From assembly GCA_023431345.1 (NCBI GenBank), contig JAEYWK010000142.1:1-42919 (forward strand): a DNA stretch of 42,919 nt, written 5' to 3'. The position numbers and the translations under genes were made by a program. Positions 19,637 through 26,945 of the stretch are shown piece by piece. A model generated the notes under the pieces. That model did no database searches, was not told the origin of the DNA, and saw only the letters and a list, made by a program, of their open reading frames with translations. Every line of letters starts with the position of its first letter. Positions within the stretch are counted from its first letter, which is position 1. This stretch comes from Pseudomonadota bacterium. GTDB lineage: Bacteria; Myxococcota_A; Polyangia; Polyangiales; Polyangiaceae.

Positions 19637-21138
19637 GGCTTGGCTCCCGCGGGAGCCGCAGGCGCCTGGGGAGCGGCGGGCGCGGCGGCGGGTTGAGGCG
19701 GAGCGCCGGCCTTGTTCGAGCTGGCGGGCTGGGGCGGAGCGCCGGCCTTGTTCGAGCTGGCGGGCGCCCCCGGGGCGGCTGGCGCCTTGCCTTTGCCGGT
19801 CTTGGCCGCGTCCTCCGCGGCCTTCCTGTCCAGCTCCTCGTACACCGAGTCGTCGATCGGGGGCTCGTCGGAGCTCCAGTCGATGGGCTGCTGGTTGAGC
19901 GCCTCGCGCGGCAGATCTTCCAGCCACATCGTGCGCCCGCCGTCCACGAGCGTGACCCGGAAGCTCACGAACAGGCCCGAGCCCACCAGGCCGTCGAGCT
20001 CGATGCCGAGGCCCTCTTCGCGTTCCTTCACGGGCTGGTTGTCGGCCAAGCCCGGCACGCTCGGCACGTCGAAGGCGCCGAGCCGCAGCAGCGGGAGCAC
20101 GCCTTGGCGCATGGTGGCTTGGTTCGGGATCGCGCGCAGGCTCGTCAGCGGCACGCCCGCTTTCGTCCAGCCGCCGTCGTCGAGCGCTATCGGATAAGAA
20201 ATGGACGTGTCGATCAAGAACGACGCCGGCTGCTGCGCGGCTGCGGTGCCGACGGCGCCGCGCATCAGCATGCCGCCGCCGCGAACGTAGTTCAGCTTCA
20301 CCGCCGTCGCTTCGGGGGGCGCCGGTGCCTCGAAGTTGCGCACCACGAATTGTCCGCCCATGAAATCGAAGGTCGGGTGCAGGTGGCGCAGCAAGTTCAC
20401 GCCGAGCAGCGCGCGGATCGGCGCGTTCACCTGCCGCGAAATGCCGGACAGGTCCTTGGAGAGCGCTGGTACGTCGCGCACCTCGATCTTTTCGCCGAAG
20501 CGCATCGAGACCCAGGTCGGCTCCGCGCCCTTGCTGGCGTCGAGCACGACCTCGGCGGTGCCGGTCGCGATCAGCCCCAGCGCCGGCTCGCCCGAAATCT
20601 CGAGCGGCACGATCAACGCAGACGTGCCGACCCGCGGCATCTCCGTCACCGCCACCATGCCGCCGCTCATCGAGAACGGCTTGCGCCCGATACCGCGGCG
20701 CGAGAGCTTGGCGATGTCGGCCGCCCACCCGTCGTGCACGTCCGGATCGGCCACGAGCCGCTCGAGCTCGTCGGCGGCGCTCTCGATGTCACCGGAGTAC
20801 CACAGCGCGCGGCCGCGGATCGACGCCGCGTCGGTGCCCTCCACGCCCTTCAGCAGCTCGAGCACCTTCTGGTACTCGAGCTGGGCAAGCGCGATGCGCG
20901 CGGCGAGCAGGCGGATCTCCGGCCGCTGCTTGTCGGCGTTGAGCGCGTTGCCGACGGACGTCTCCGCGTCCTCCATGTCGCCGGTCTTGAAGCTGCGCTC
21001 CGCGCGCTCGAACCACTTCTTGGCGATCGGCGGCCATTCTGCCTCACCCGAGCCGGCTGCGGCGCAGCCTCCGGCGAGGGCGGAGGCGACGGCCAACGCG
21101 AGAGTGGAAGCGCGCAAACAGGAAGAGAGAAGGGTCAT
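19633..21138 (-). CDS. Lipoprotein with two degenerate retropepsin-like domains
   Basis: From the ATG at 21138 the product is 501 residues, with a lipoprotein-type leader (LALAVASALAGGC). A TPR-like helical part (about 35-125) precedes two beta-rich halves that look like retroviral-type aspartic protease domains. The first has LGLIATGTAEVVLDAS followed by the family-like IRALLGVNLLRHLHPTFDFMGGQFVVRNF; the second has SFLIDTSISYPIAL and later GLVGSGLFVSFRVTLVDGGRTMWLEDLP. The catalytic Asp-Thr/Ser-Gly triad is altered to ATG in one half and DTS in the other, so protease activity is doubtful. The C-terminus is Ala/Pro/Asn-rich with a 12-residue repeat (ASSNKAGAPPQP). It is translated ahead of coaD with a TTGA overlap. 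The frame extends to 21315 without a plausible leader. Confidence 0.75.
   Translation of the reverse strand: MTLLSSCLRASTLALAVASALAGGCAAAGSGEAEWPPIAKKWFERAERSFKTGDMEDAETSVGNALNADKQRPEIRLLAARIALAQLEYQKVLELLKGVEGTDAASIRGRALWYSGDIESAADELERLVADPDVHDGWAADIAKLSRRGIGRKPFSMSGGMVAVTEMPRVGTSALIVPLEISGEPALGLIATGTAEVVLDASKGAEPTWVSMRFGEKIEVRDVPALSKDLSGISRQVNAPIRALLGVNLLRHLHPTFDFMGGQFVVRNFEAPAPPEATAVKLNYVRGGGMLMRGAVGTAAAQQPASFLIDTSISYPIALDDGGWTKAGVPLTSLRAIPNQATMRQGVLPLLRLGAFDVPSVPGLADNQPVKEREEGLGIELDGLVGSGLFVSFRVTLVDGGRTMWLEDLPREALNQQPIDWSSDEPPIDDSVYEELDRKAAEDAAKTGKGKAPAAPGAPASSNKAGAPPQPASSNKAGAPPQPAAAPAAPQAPAAPAGAKP
19697..19764. repeat. Direct repeat, two 32-nt copies with 36-nt period
   Basis: Identical 32-nt copies at 19697-19728 and 19733-19764 encode the repeated ASSNKAGAPPQP segment at the lipoprotein C-terminus. 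In-frame, so copy number change would only alter linker length. Confidence 0.85.
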
Positions 21139-21345
21139 CAGGAGCCGTAGAGCGAGAGACGAGGGTGTGAGGGACGACGCGAAGACGACGCACGGAGGCG
21201 ACGCGGCCGGGACTCTGGCCCAGGATCCGAGTCGACGCGAAGAGATTGTTTCGAAAGCGCGAGGGCGCGCACCCGCACCCAGGAATTTGCGCGGAAATGG
21301 CCCACTTTTTCCCAACAGGCCGCGGGTAAGCTAGATTGACCTTTC

Positions 21346-21960
21346 GTGGAGCCCACGGGCAGCGAGGCGAGAGCAGGAAGCGCTGAGCGCGAGGTGCTCG
21401 ACCTGCCCGTTTTGCTGCTCAACCGGCACTTCGCGCCCGTCACCGTGGCCACCGCCAAGCGCGCGTTTTGCTTGCTCTACGGCGGCGCGGCCCACGGCGT
21501 CGACGAAGACGGCGACACGCACGCCTTCGACGATTGGCTCGAGCTGCCGGTGCGCGAGGCCGACGACGGCTTGCCGATCGTCGGCCGGCAGATCCGCGTG
21601 CCGCGCGTGCTGCACCTGCTGCGCTACGAGCGCACGCCGCGCGCGATCGTGCGGCTCACGCGCAAGAACCTGATGCTGCGCGACCAGTTTCAGTGCCAGT
21701 ACTGCGGCAAGCGGCCGAGCCAGCGCGACCTCAACGTCGACCACGTGATGCCGCGCTCGCGAGGCGGCCAAGATTCGTGGGAGAACTTGGTCGTGTCGTG
21801 CCGCTTCTGCAATCTGAAGAAGGGTCGGCGCACCCCGCTCGAAGCGGGCATGGCGTTGTTGCGCGCGCCGCATCGCCCGCGCTGGTCCACCGCGACGCAA
21901 ATCTTGCTCGTGGCGCGCACGCCTTACGAAGAGTGGCATCCGTTCTTGAAAGCTGGCTAG
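21346..21960 (+). CDS. HNH endonuclease family protein
   Basis: The 204-residue protein has a C-terminal HNH nuclease module at about 120-165: CQYCGKRP and CRFC as zinc-knuckle cysteines, NVDHVMPRSRGG with the catalytic His, and NLVVSCRFCNLKKGRRTP with the Asn. The N-terminal 95 residues (VLLLNRHFAPVTVATAKRAFCLLYGGAAHGV, and VGRQIRVPRVLHLLRYERTPR) match the leader found in a widespread group of bacterial HNH proteins whose biological role is not established. It is a stand-alone gene, not in a restriction or phage setting. GTG start at 21346; the 207-nt gap upstream is shared with the divergent lipoprotein gene. Confidence 0.88.
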   Translation: MEPTGSEARAGSAEREVLDLPVLLLNRHFAPVTVATAKRAFCLLYGGAAHGVDEDGDTHAFDDWLELPVREADDGLPIVGRQIRVPRVLHLLRYERTPRAIVRLTRKNLMLRDQFQCQYCGKRPSQRDLNVDHVMPRSRGGQDSWENLVVSCRFCNLKKGRRTPLEAGMALLRAPHRPRWSTATQILLVARTPYEEWHPFLKAG

Positions 21961-22007
21961 CGCGGCCAGCTTGAAAGCCGCGGTGAGGCGGTGTTTAGTC
22001 ATGACCC

Positions 22008-22541
22008 ATGAAGCGCGCACTCGGTTGGGTCCTCGTCACTTGGTCGGTGGGTTGTGGCGGCGGCGCGGGCAGCGATGCGCCGGCGCAGACGCCGGCGGAC
22101 GCCGCGTCCGCCGCCGCCGAGGCGCCCGCGGACGCCGCGCCCACCGACGCGCCCGCGGACAACGGCCCGACCGACGACGGCGAAGCCTGGGCGGGCGAAG
22201 CGGAGGCCAAGTCGGAGAAGGCGCCTGCCGAAGGCGGCAAGGGCGCTGACACGCGCACGATGGAGGTCATCGCGCAGGTCGTGAAAGAGAACCGCCAGCC
22301 GGTGCGAGACTGCGTCGACAAGGCCAAGAAAGAGCTGCCTGACTTGAAGGGCGACATGGTCATCCACTTCGTCATCGACCCCGAGGGCAAGGTGAAGAAG
22401 GCGGAGCTGAATCAGGAGCGCTCGAACCTCAAGTCACCGTCCGTCGTCGAGTGCGCGATTGGCGTGATCAAGGGCATCAAATTCCCGGCGTCGTCGCGCG
22501 GCATGGATACGACGGTCAACTACCCCTACAACTTCAAGTGA
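22008..22541 (+). CDS. Lipoprotein with AgmX/PglI-type C-terminal domain
   Basis: The 177-residue product has a short leader with lipobox-like SVGC, an Ala/Asp/Pro-rich low-complexity linker (about 22-80) and a C-terminal domain of about 95 residues: TMEVIAQVVKENRQPVRDCVDKAKKELPDLKGDMVIHFVIDPEGKVKKAELNQERS, then VVECAIGVIKGIKFPASSRGMDTTVNYPYNFK. That layout (IxxVVxxNxxxVRxCYxxAL, hFxIxxxGxV, hxCxhxxhxxxxFP) is the TonB-like AgmX/PglI C-terminal domain, common in myxobacteria and named after a gliding-motility protein. A direct motility role cannot be read from the sequence. Its stop overlaps the GTG of the next gene (GTGA), so the two are translated together. Confidence 0.82.
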   Translation: MKRALGWVLVTWSVGCGGGAGSDAPAQTPADAASAAAEAPADAAPTDAPADNGPTDDGEAWAGEAEAKSEKAPAEGGKGADTRTMEVIAQVVKENRQPVRDCVDKAKKELPDLKGDMVIHFVIDPEGKVKKAELNQERSNLKSPSVVECAIGVIKGIKFPASSRGMDTTVNYPYNFK

Positions 22542-24145
22542 GCACGCCCTCCGTCGCGCCGCGCCGAAGCCTGTTCCCGGTCGCGGATGGCGTCGACCCC
22601 TACCAAACGCTGCTCAGCGAGACGCGCGCGCTGCAGCTCGAGCAGCGCGCCCAGCGCGAAGCCTGGCTCGCGGCCCTCCCGCTCGAAAGCCGCGATGAGG
22701 CCCTGTTCGAGTTCGAGGTGCTGCTCAAGGCGGCCGCCTGCTTCTCGAATCCGCGTAACCACCCGGGGCCGCCGCGCCGCAGCTCCATCGTCGCGCTCGA
22801 TCTGCGCTCGGCGCTCTCCGCTTTTCACGACGGCCTCGGGCGCGCCATCTCGCTCGCGCGGCTGCTGCTCGGCCCCGCTGATCGCGCCTTCGTCTTCCAT
22901 CGCTACCTCGAGACGGTCCTGCCCGAAGACAACGCGCGCACGCGGCTGCTGCAGGGCTCGAACCAAGCCAGCCCCGAAGAGAGCCTCGTCACGCTGCGCC
23001 ACGGCCTGACCGCGGGCGCGGAGGTGATCGAAGGCCTGCTGCGCTCCCCGCGCGTGCCGTTTCGGCTGTTTCACGCCGCGCTGTCCGGCATTTATCGCGA
23101 GATCGACCACAGCGCGTACTTCAACCCGCTGAGCGCGCTCGAGTTCCGTCCCGAGTTCGACCGCATCAAGAGCGCGCAGGTGCTCGACCTGATCCGGAGC
23201 GTGCCCGGACCCGAGGCGCACCGCTTGGTCGCGCTGACGTTCTTGTCGCTGTTCCGGATGCTGCGTTACCTCACGCTGATCACGCGCATCTTGAGCGATC
23301 CTGGCAAGCGCCGTGAGCAGGTCGGCAGCACCTACTTGGTGCTCAGCGTGCTTCGCTCCGACGCTCGCGCGCTGAGCGACTACTTGCGTCAACGCTCGGG
23401 ACAGCTGCTGGCCGACAGCTTCGAGCGCGACTTGATGAGCGTGCCCGCCTCGCAGCTCCGCGAGCGAACCTTCACCCTGCGCGCCTCAGGCCACCGGCTG
23501 ATTGGCATCAAGAGCGCGCTCGAGGGCATCGCCGGTAGCCTGCGCCTCGAAATGCGCCGCGCCTTCCAGCACGACATCCCCGCCCCCGACGTCGAGCTGC
23601 CGCTGCGCGAATTCAAGCAGCGCGTCGGCGAAAGCGTCGGGAACCTGCGCCCCGCCCTACAAAACGCCGTGCTTTTCCTCGGCAAAGCACTGGGCGTCAC
23701 CCTCGAAGAGGGCGGCATCTTCGACGACGAAGCGGCCCGGCGTGAGACCAGCGAGCGGCTGCGCCGTGACGTCTGGATGTTCGCGCAGATCGTGCGCGCG
23801 TTCTCGAGCAAAGCCCAGCACTCACCCACCGAAGACCGCTGGGCCGCGCTCTACAACTTCCAGTACGTGCGCGAGTTCTTGTCGTACTTCCGCGCCATGG
23901 GCTACCCGCTGCTGCGCTCGAGCGACTACCCGCGCTTCGACGCCTTCATGGCCGCGCTCGTCGGCCTCGAAGACACCGATCTCGTCGACCCCGCCCGCCT
24001 CGAATCGGCCATCGACGAGTGCATGGCCTTCCACGGCTTCTTGATCAAGCTCTTCGAAGACATCTCCCGGCGCGACGAGCTCTCCGGCGTGCCCTTCGAC
24101 CGGCGCGCCGCCGCGGCGTCGTTGAAGCTGTATCTCGGCGATTGA
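22538..24145 (+). CDS. Unknown 535-residue helical protein
   Basis: I do not recognise this family. The 535-residue product starts at GTG 22538, overlapping the AgmX-domain lipoprotein stop. It has no signal peptide or TM helix, is rich in Leu, Arg and Glu, and looks almost wholly alpha-helical. Distinct stretches include NPRNHPGPPRRSSIVALDLRSALSAFHDGLGRAI, SAYFNPLSALEFRPEFDRIKSAQVLDLIRSVPGPEAHRLVALTFLSLFRMLRYLTLI and the C-terminal YNFQYVREFLSYFRAMGYPLLRSSDYPRFDAFMAALVGL. No nucleotide-binding, kinase or catalytic signature was found. The link to a secreted lipoprotein suggests a partner on the inner side of the envelope, which is inference. Codon use is like the neighbours. Confidence 0.8.
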   Translation: MSTPSVAPRRSLFPVADGVDPYQTLLSETRALQLEQRAQREAWLAALPLESRDEALFEFEVLLKAAACFSNPRNHPGPPRRSSIVALDLRSALSAFHDGLGRAISLARLLLGPADRAFVFHRYLETVLPEDNARTRLLQGSNQASPEESLVTLRHGLTAGAEVIEGLLRSPRVPFRLFHAALSGIYREIDHSAYFNPLSALEFRPEFDRIKSAQVLDLIRSVPGPEAHRLVALTFLSLFRMLRYLTLITRILSDPGKRREQVGSTYLVLSVLRSDARALSDYLRQRSGQLLADSFERDLMSVPASQLRERTFTLRASGHRLIGIKSALEGIAGSLRLEMRRAFQHDIPAPDVELPLREFKQRVGESVGNLRPALQNAVLFLGKALGVTLEEGGIFDDEAARRETSERLRRDVWMFAQIVRAFSSKAQHSPTEDRWAALYNFQYVREFLSYFRAMGYPLLRSSDYPRFDAFMAALVGLEDTDLVDPARLESAIDECMAFHGFLIKLFEDISRRDELSGVPFDRRAAAASLKLYLGD

Positions 24146-24614
24146 AGGCCGCCGCGCGGAGCCTCCCCTCACCTGCCAGCGAGCTGTCCGGCGAGGGCTG
24201 CCTCAGCCGCAGCGCGATCGGCAGCGCTTTCGTGGCGACAGCGGGCCTAGCCGCGCGGCGGCTCTGACGCGCCGGAATGTCCTCGTGCGGAGATGCCAGT
24301 CTCGAGATTGAGATAGCAGGGAGACAGGAGGGCGAGGAGATTCGGACCCGAGCTTTTGGGCTCGCGCGCTACGCCATCACGGCGGCGAATGTCCGGCTCG
24401 AGATCGCAGCACGCACGGACGCGCTGACAACCCTCTCGGGCGCAAGACCCGCACGCTCGCTCCCGAGGACTAGAACGAAATTGCACGCCTCCACCTCCCC
24501 GTCATCCTCGAGCCGCGCATTTGAGCCATCGAGATCGAATCCGGGGAGTGACAATCGTGTCGACGCGTGTACCCTCGCCGGGAGCGGTCGTGGGGCCGTG
24601 GAAGGTGAAATCAT
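24146..24614. other. Intergenic stretch ahead of the EGF-like lipoprotein gene
   Basis: No convincing gene. The sequence just ahead of 24615 carries GGAAGGTG about 7 nt before the ATG, a good Shine-Dalgarno. I found no clear promoter or terminator; a small CGAGC...GCTCG inverted repeat lies near 24352. Confidence 0.5.
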
Positions 24615-26006
24615 ATGCGAGCAAAAAGCGCGGTAATTTTGGCAAGCTCGGGGCTTGCGCTGTTAGGGGGGCTCGGATCTGCCTGTTCGTCGGACAAGCG
24701 GAATTTTTCCGACGCGATGGTCGCCGGCCAGGGCAGCAGCGGGGAGGGGCCCGGCACGTCCGGCGTGGGGGCCTCGACGTCCGGAGGTTCGACGTCCGGA
24801 GGTTCGACGTCCGGAGGTTCGATGTCCGGAGGGATGACGTCGGGGGGTTCGGCGGCGGGCACCGGCGCGGCCGCGGGCGCGGGCACCGGCGGCGTCCCTG
24901 AGGTCGGCGGCTGCGACGGCGTCACGTGCGCGCGTGAGGCCAGCTGTGAAACGTCGCCAGCGCCGCACTGCGTGTGCCCAGCCGGCTACACCGACCCGCA
25001 GGGTGACGGTACGGTCTGCGAAGACGTCGACGAGTGCGCGACGGACAATGGGGGCTGTGACACGCTCGCCGAATGCAAGAACACGCCCGGCAGCTTCAGC
25101 TGCGGCGGCTGCCCGACGGGCTACGAAGAACAGGGCGGCCAATGCGTCGACATCGACGAGTGCGCGACGGACAACGGGGGCTGTGACGCGCTCACCACAT
25201 GCAAGAACACGCCCGGCGGCCGCTCGTGCGGCGCTTGCCCCGGTCTGAGCTGCGGCGGAAGCTGCTGCGCTGCCCCGCCCGCGAACGCCGTATCGGTGTG
25301 CGATGAGAGCGACGCCTGCGCCGTGGAGTGCAGGTCGGGCTACCACTCTTGCTCCGGCAGTCCGCGGACTTGCTACCCCAACGCGGACGTCTTGCACTGC
25401 GGCAGCAGCTGCGCCGTCTGCAGTCAGCCCAACGCGACGGCCAGCTGCACGAACGGCGCTTGCACCTACAGTTGTCCCGCCGGTCTCGCGCTGGGCTGCC
25501 TTCACCCCGACGGCCGCCCTGTGTGCAGCAAGTGGGATTTCGAATCGAACACGGTCGAAGGCTTTGCCATCAACGCGGCGAACACGACCGGCTCGGACGG
25601 CCGCTTCGCGACGTCCACGAAGCACGCGACCTCGGGCAGTCGGTCGCTGGCCGTCGGTTACGTGGGCACCGACTCCAACGAATTGGTGGAGGTGAAGCTG
25701 AAGCTGTGCCCCGGCGGGCAGGGGCTCGACTTGTCGAAGCGAACGCTCTCGCTCGATCTGTTCGCCGAAACCGCGAGCGGATCGACGCCTTTCGGCTCTA
25801 ACAGCGGCAACTACATCAGCGTCACCGGCAAGGGCGGCGAGTACTTCGGCGGCTGCGACAGCGTGACGCCCACCTCCGACACCGCCTTCAAATGGACCTG
25901 CCCGGCCTCGGCGTGGCCGACCGACACCGCCGAGATCACCTTCGTGCTGCGCGTGTTCGCGAAATGGAGCGGCACGTTCTACCTCGACAACATCAAGCTG
26001 CAGTGA
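24615..26006 (+). CDS. Lipoprotein with EGF-like repeats and a C-terminal beta-sandwich-like domain
   Basis: The 463-residue product has a leader with lipobox-like GSAC, a Gly/Ser/Thr linker (GGSTS units, about 45-95), and Cys-rich modules. Two calcium-binding EGF-like units are recognisable: DVDECATDNGGCDTLAECKNTPGSFSCGGCPTGYEEQ and DIDECATDNGGCDALTTCKNTPGGRSCGAC. Further Cys-rich parts (to about 300) lead to a C-terminal domain of about 160 residues beginning WDFESNTVEGF and ending FYLDNIKLQ, the pattern of a carbohydrate-binding or laminin-G-like jelly roll. A cell-surface adhesin or polysaccharide-binding role is likely by analogy. A strong Shine-Dalgarno precedes the ATG. Flanked by gene-poor DNA with repeats, so it may be a stand-alone unit. 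Confidence 0.82.
   Translation: MRAKSAVILASSGLALLGGLGSACSSDKRNFSDAMVAGQGSSGEGPGTSGVGASTSGGSTSGGSTSGGSMSGGMTSGGSAAGTGAAAGAGTGGVPEVGGCDGVTCAREASCETSPAPHCVCPAGYTDPQGDGTVCEDVDECATDNGGCDTLAECKNTPGSFSCGGCPTGYEEQGGQCVDIDECATDNGGCDALTTCKNTPGGRSCGACPGLSCGGSCCAAPPANAVSVCDESDACAVECRSGYHSCSGSPRTCYPNADVLHCGSSCAVCSQPNATASCTNGACTYSCPAGLALGCLHPDGRPVCSKWDFESNTVEGFAINAANTTGSDGRFATSTKHATSGSRSLAVGYVGTDSNELVEVKLKLCPGGQGLDLSKRTLSLDLFAETASGSTPFGSNSGNYISVTGKGGEYFGGCDSVTPTSDTAFKWTCPASAWPTDTAEITFVLRVFAKWSGTFYLDNIKLQ
24774..24833. repeat. 15-bp tandem repeat, four units
   Basis: Three identical units (24774-24788, 24789-24803, 24804-24818) and one with two changes (24819-24833), followed by a decayed unit, code for the GGSTS linker. 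In-frame, so slippage would change stalk length. Confidence 0.88.
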
Positions 26007-26094
26007 GCTCGGCTCGTCAGGGCGCCCAACTCGACGCGCGGCTGAGCACGGCTTCGAGCTCGGCTCGTCAGGGCGCCCAACTCGACGCGCGGCT
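26005..26094. repeat. 39-bp direct repeat overlapping the EGF-lipoprotein stop
   Basis: Identical 39-nt copies at 26005-26043 and 26056-26094, 12 nt apart (51-nt period). The first begins inside the stop codon of the lipoprotein gene. Only two copies exist and the spacing is too short for a CRISPR array; it looks like a local duplication of the 3' end. Confidence 0.9.
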
Positions 26095-26177
26095 TGGTTG
26101 CCGTTGCACGGTTGCTGGCTCGGGACCGTACGACTTTCGGACGCTGGGTCCGGATACGGTGAGCTGATATTCGGTCC

Positions 26178-26220
26178 CCGAGCACGCGGACGAAGAGGGA
26201 TCTCGCGTCCGCGTGCTCGG
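26178..26220. repeat. Perfect 15-bp inverted repeat with 13-nt loop
   Basis: Arms 26178-26192 and 26206-26220 are exact reverse complements. It lies between two convergent genes (EGF lipoprotein and small Lys-rich protein) and could be a bidirectional terminator, without a T tract, or a protein-binding site or decayed mobile-element end. The loop and flanks give no further hint. Confidence 0.8.
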
Positions 26221-26276
26221 TGCCGGGCTCTGAGGCGAGCCCCAGGGGCGCTCACGGAGACACCGGCAACCCGAGT

Positions 26277-26318
26277 CTGAGCCGCGCGCCGTCACCCGAA
26301 GGAGTGGCTGCGGCTCAG
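26277..26318 (-). terminator. 9-bp inverted repeat after the small Lys-rich gene
   Basis: Arms 26277-26285 and 26310-26318 pair, with a 24-nt loop, 7 nt beyond the stop of the small basic protein gene. A long loop and no T tract make it a weak terminator candidate. Confidence 0.3.
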
Positions 26319-26325
26319 GACCCGC

Positions 26326-26478
26326 TCACGCCTTCTTGGCGGTCTTCTTGGTGGCCTTGCGGCGCTTGGCGACCTTCTTGGCCGTCTTCTTGGCGGCGCC
26401 GCGCTTCTTGGCGACCTTCGGCGCCTTCTTGGCAGCGGGTTTACGAGCGGACTTGGTCTTGGTCTTCTTTGCAGCCAT
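26326..26478 (-). CDS. 50-residue Lys/Ala-rich histone-tail-like protein
   Basis: The 50-residue product consists almost only of Lys, Ala, Arg, Thr and Val, with repeated AKK, KKTAKK and KRR steps and no hydrophobic core, so it is very basic. This composition resembles the C-terminal tails of histone H1, bacterial Hc1/AlgP-like proteins and the tails of some actinobacterial and myxobacterial HU proteins, and suggests non-specific DNA or RNA binding. The ATG at 26478 has an excellent Shine-Dalgarno (GGGAGG, 9 nt upstream), unlike most neighbours, and a sigma70-type promoter lies about 70-100 nt upstream. The frame continues to 26559 but that extension lies upstream of the Shine-Dalgarno. High expression is inferred. 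It is a stand-alone gene. Confidence 0.75.
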   Translation of the reverse strand: MAAKKTKTKSARKPAAKKAPKVAKKRGAAKKTAKKVAKRRKATKKTAKKA

Positions 26479-26945
26479 TTTCGTTTGCCTCCCAGGCATT
26501 CGGGAAGGCGGCAAGATTGCCGACAACCCGAGGGTATGTTGCACGACGTATATTGCCACCTAGTGTGATGTGTCAACGAAAAAAATTCATTTGCGTTTGA
26601 GATCGCCCAGTAGATCCCGCCCAGTTGAGTACGCAATCTTTGCGATCCGCGCACTTGTGCAGTGAACGGACGGCTCGTCCAAGAAGCTCGGATCTTTGGA
26701 GATCAAGGCAAAAATTCCCCAGCAAAATCGCCATGTTATCGGTGTGGGTGCGGGCGGATGCCGGGGCCGGCCGAGAGGCCTGAGTGACTCCGCAAATTGG
26801 GCCGGGAAGCCAAGCTCGCTTCGCGCTTCCAGCGCTCGGGCGAAGCCACTAGCTTTCGACTCGCTCGACGCTGCGCTGGCTCGATGGAGCGACGCTGCGC
26901 AAGCGCGATCGAGTCTGACCCATCCGTCGGAGCAAGAAGCAACTC
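26479..26945. other. Intergenic region between the Lys-rich gene and the OmpA-type gene
   Basis: Relatively AT-rich at its left end (about 26550-26750). It holds the promoter of the Lys-rich gene and, presumably, that of the OmpA-like gene. Small repeats occur (GGAAGC/GCTTCC at 26805-26830; CGACGCTGCGC twice near 26868 and 26893). No gene is supported. Confidence 0.5.
26547..26576 (-). promoter_or_regulatory. Sigma70-type promoter of the Lys-rich protein gene
   Basis: On the minus strand a perfect TTGACA (26571-26576) is followed after 18 nt by TATACG (26547-26552). The position, about 70 nt upstream of the start codon, and the local AT content fit a real promoter. Confidence 0.6.

Larger units (their letters stand above)
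26007..26325. other. Intergenic stretch with direct and inverted repeats
   Basis: No gene seen. It holds the 39-bp duplication, a perfect 15-bp inverted repeat at 26178-26220 and a 9-bp inverted repeat at 26277-26318 next to the convergent small basic gene. Confidence 0.6.

Noticed and set aside
26005..26094. Possible CRISPR-like repeat pair
   Set aside because: Only two copies with a 12-nt spacer and no cas genes; a simple local duplication explains it.
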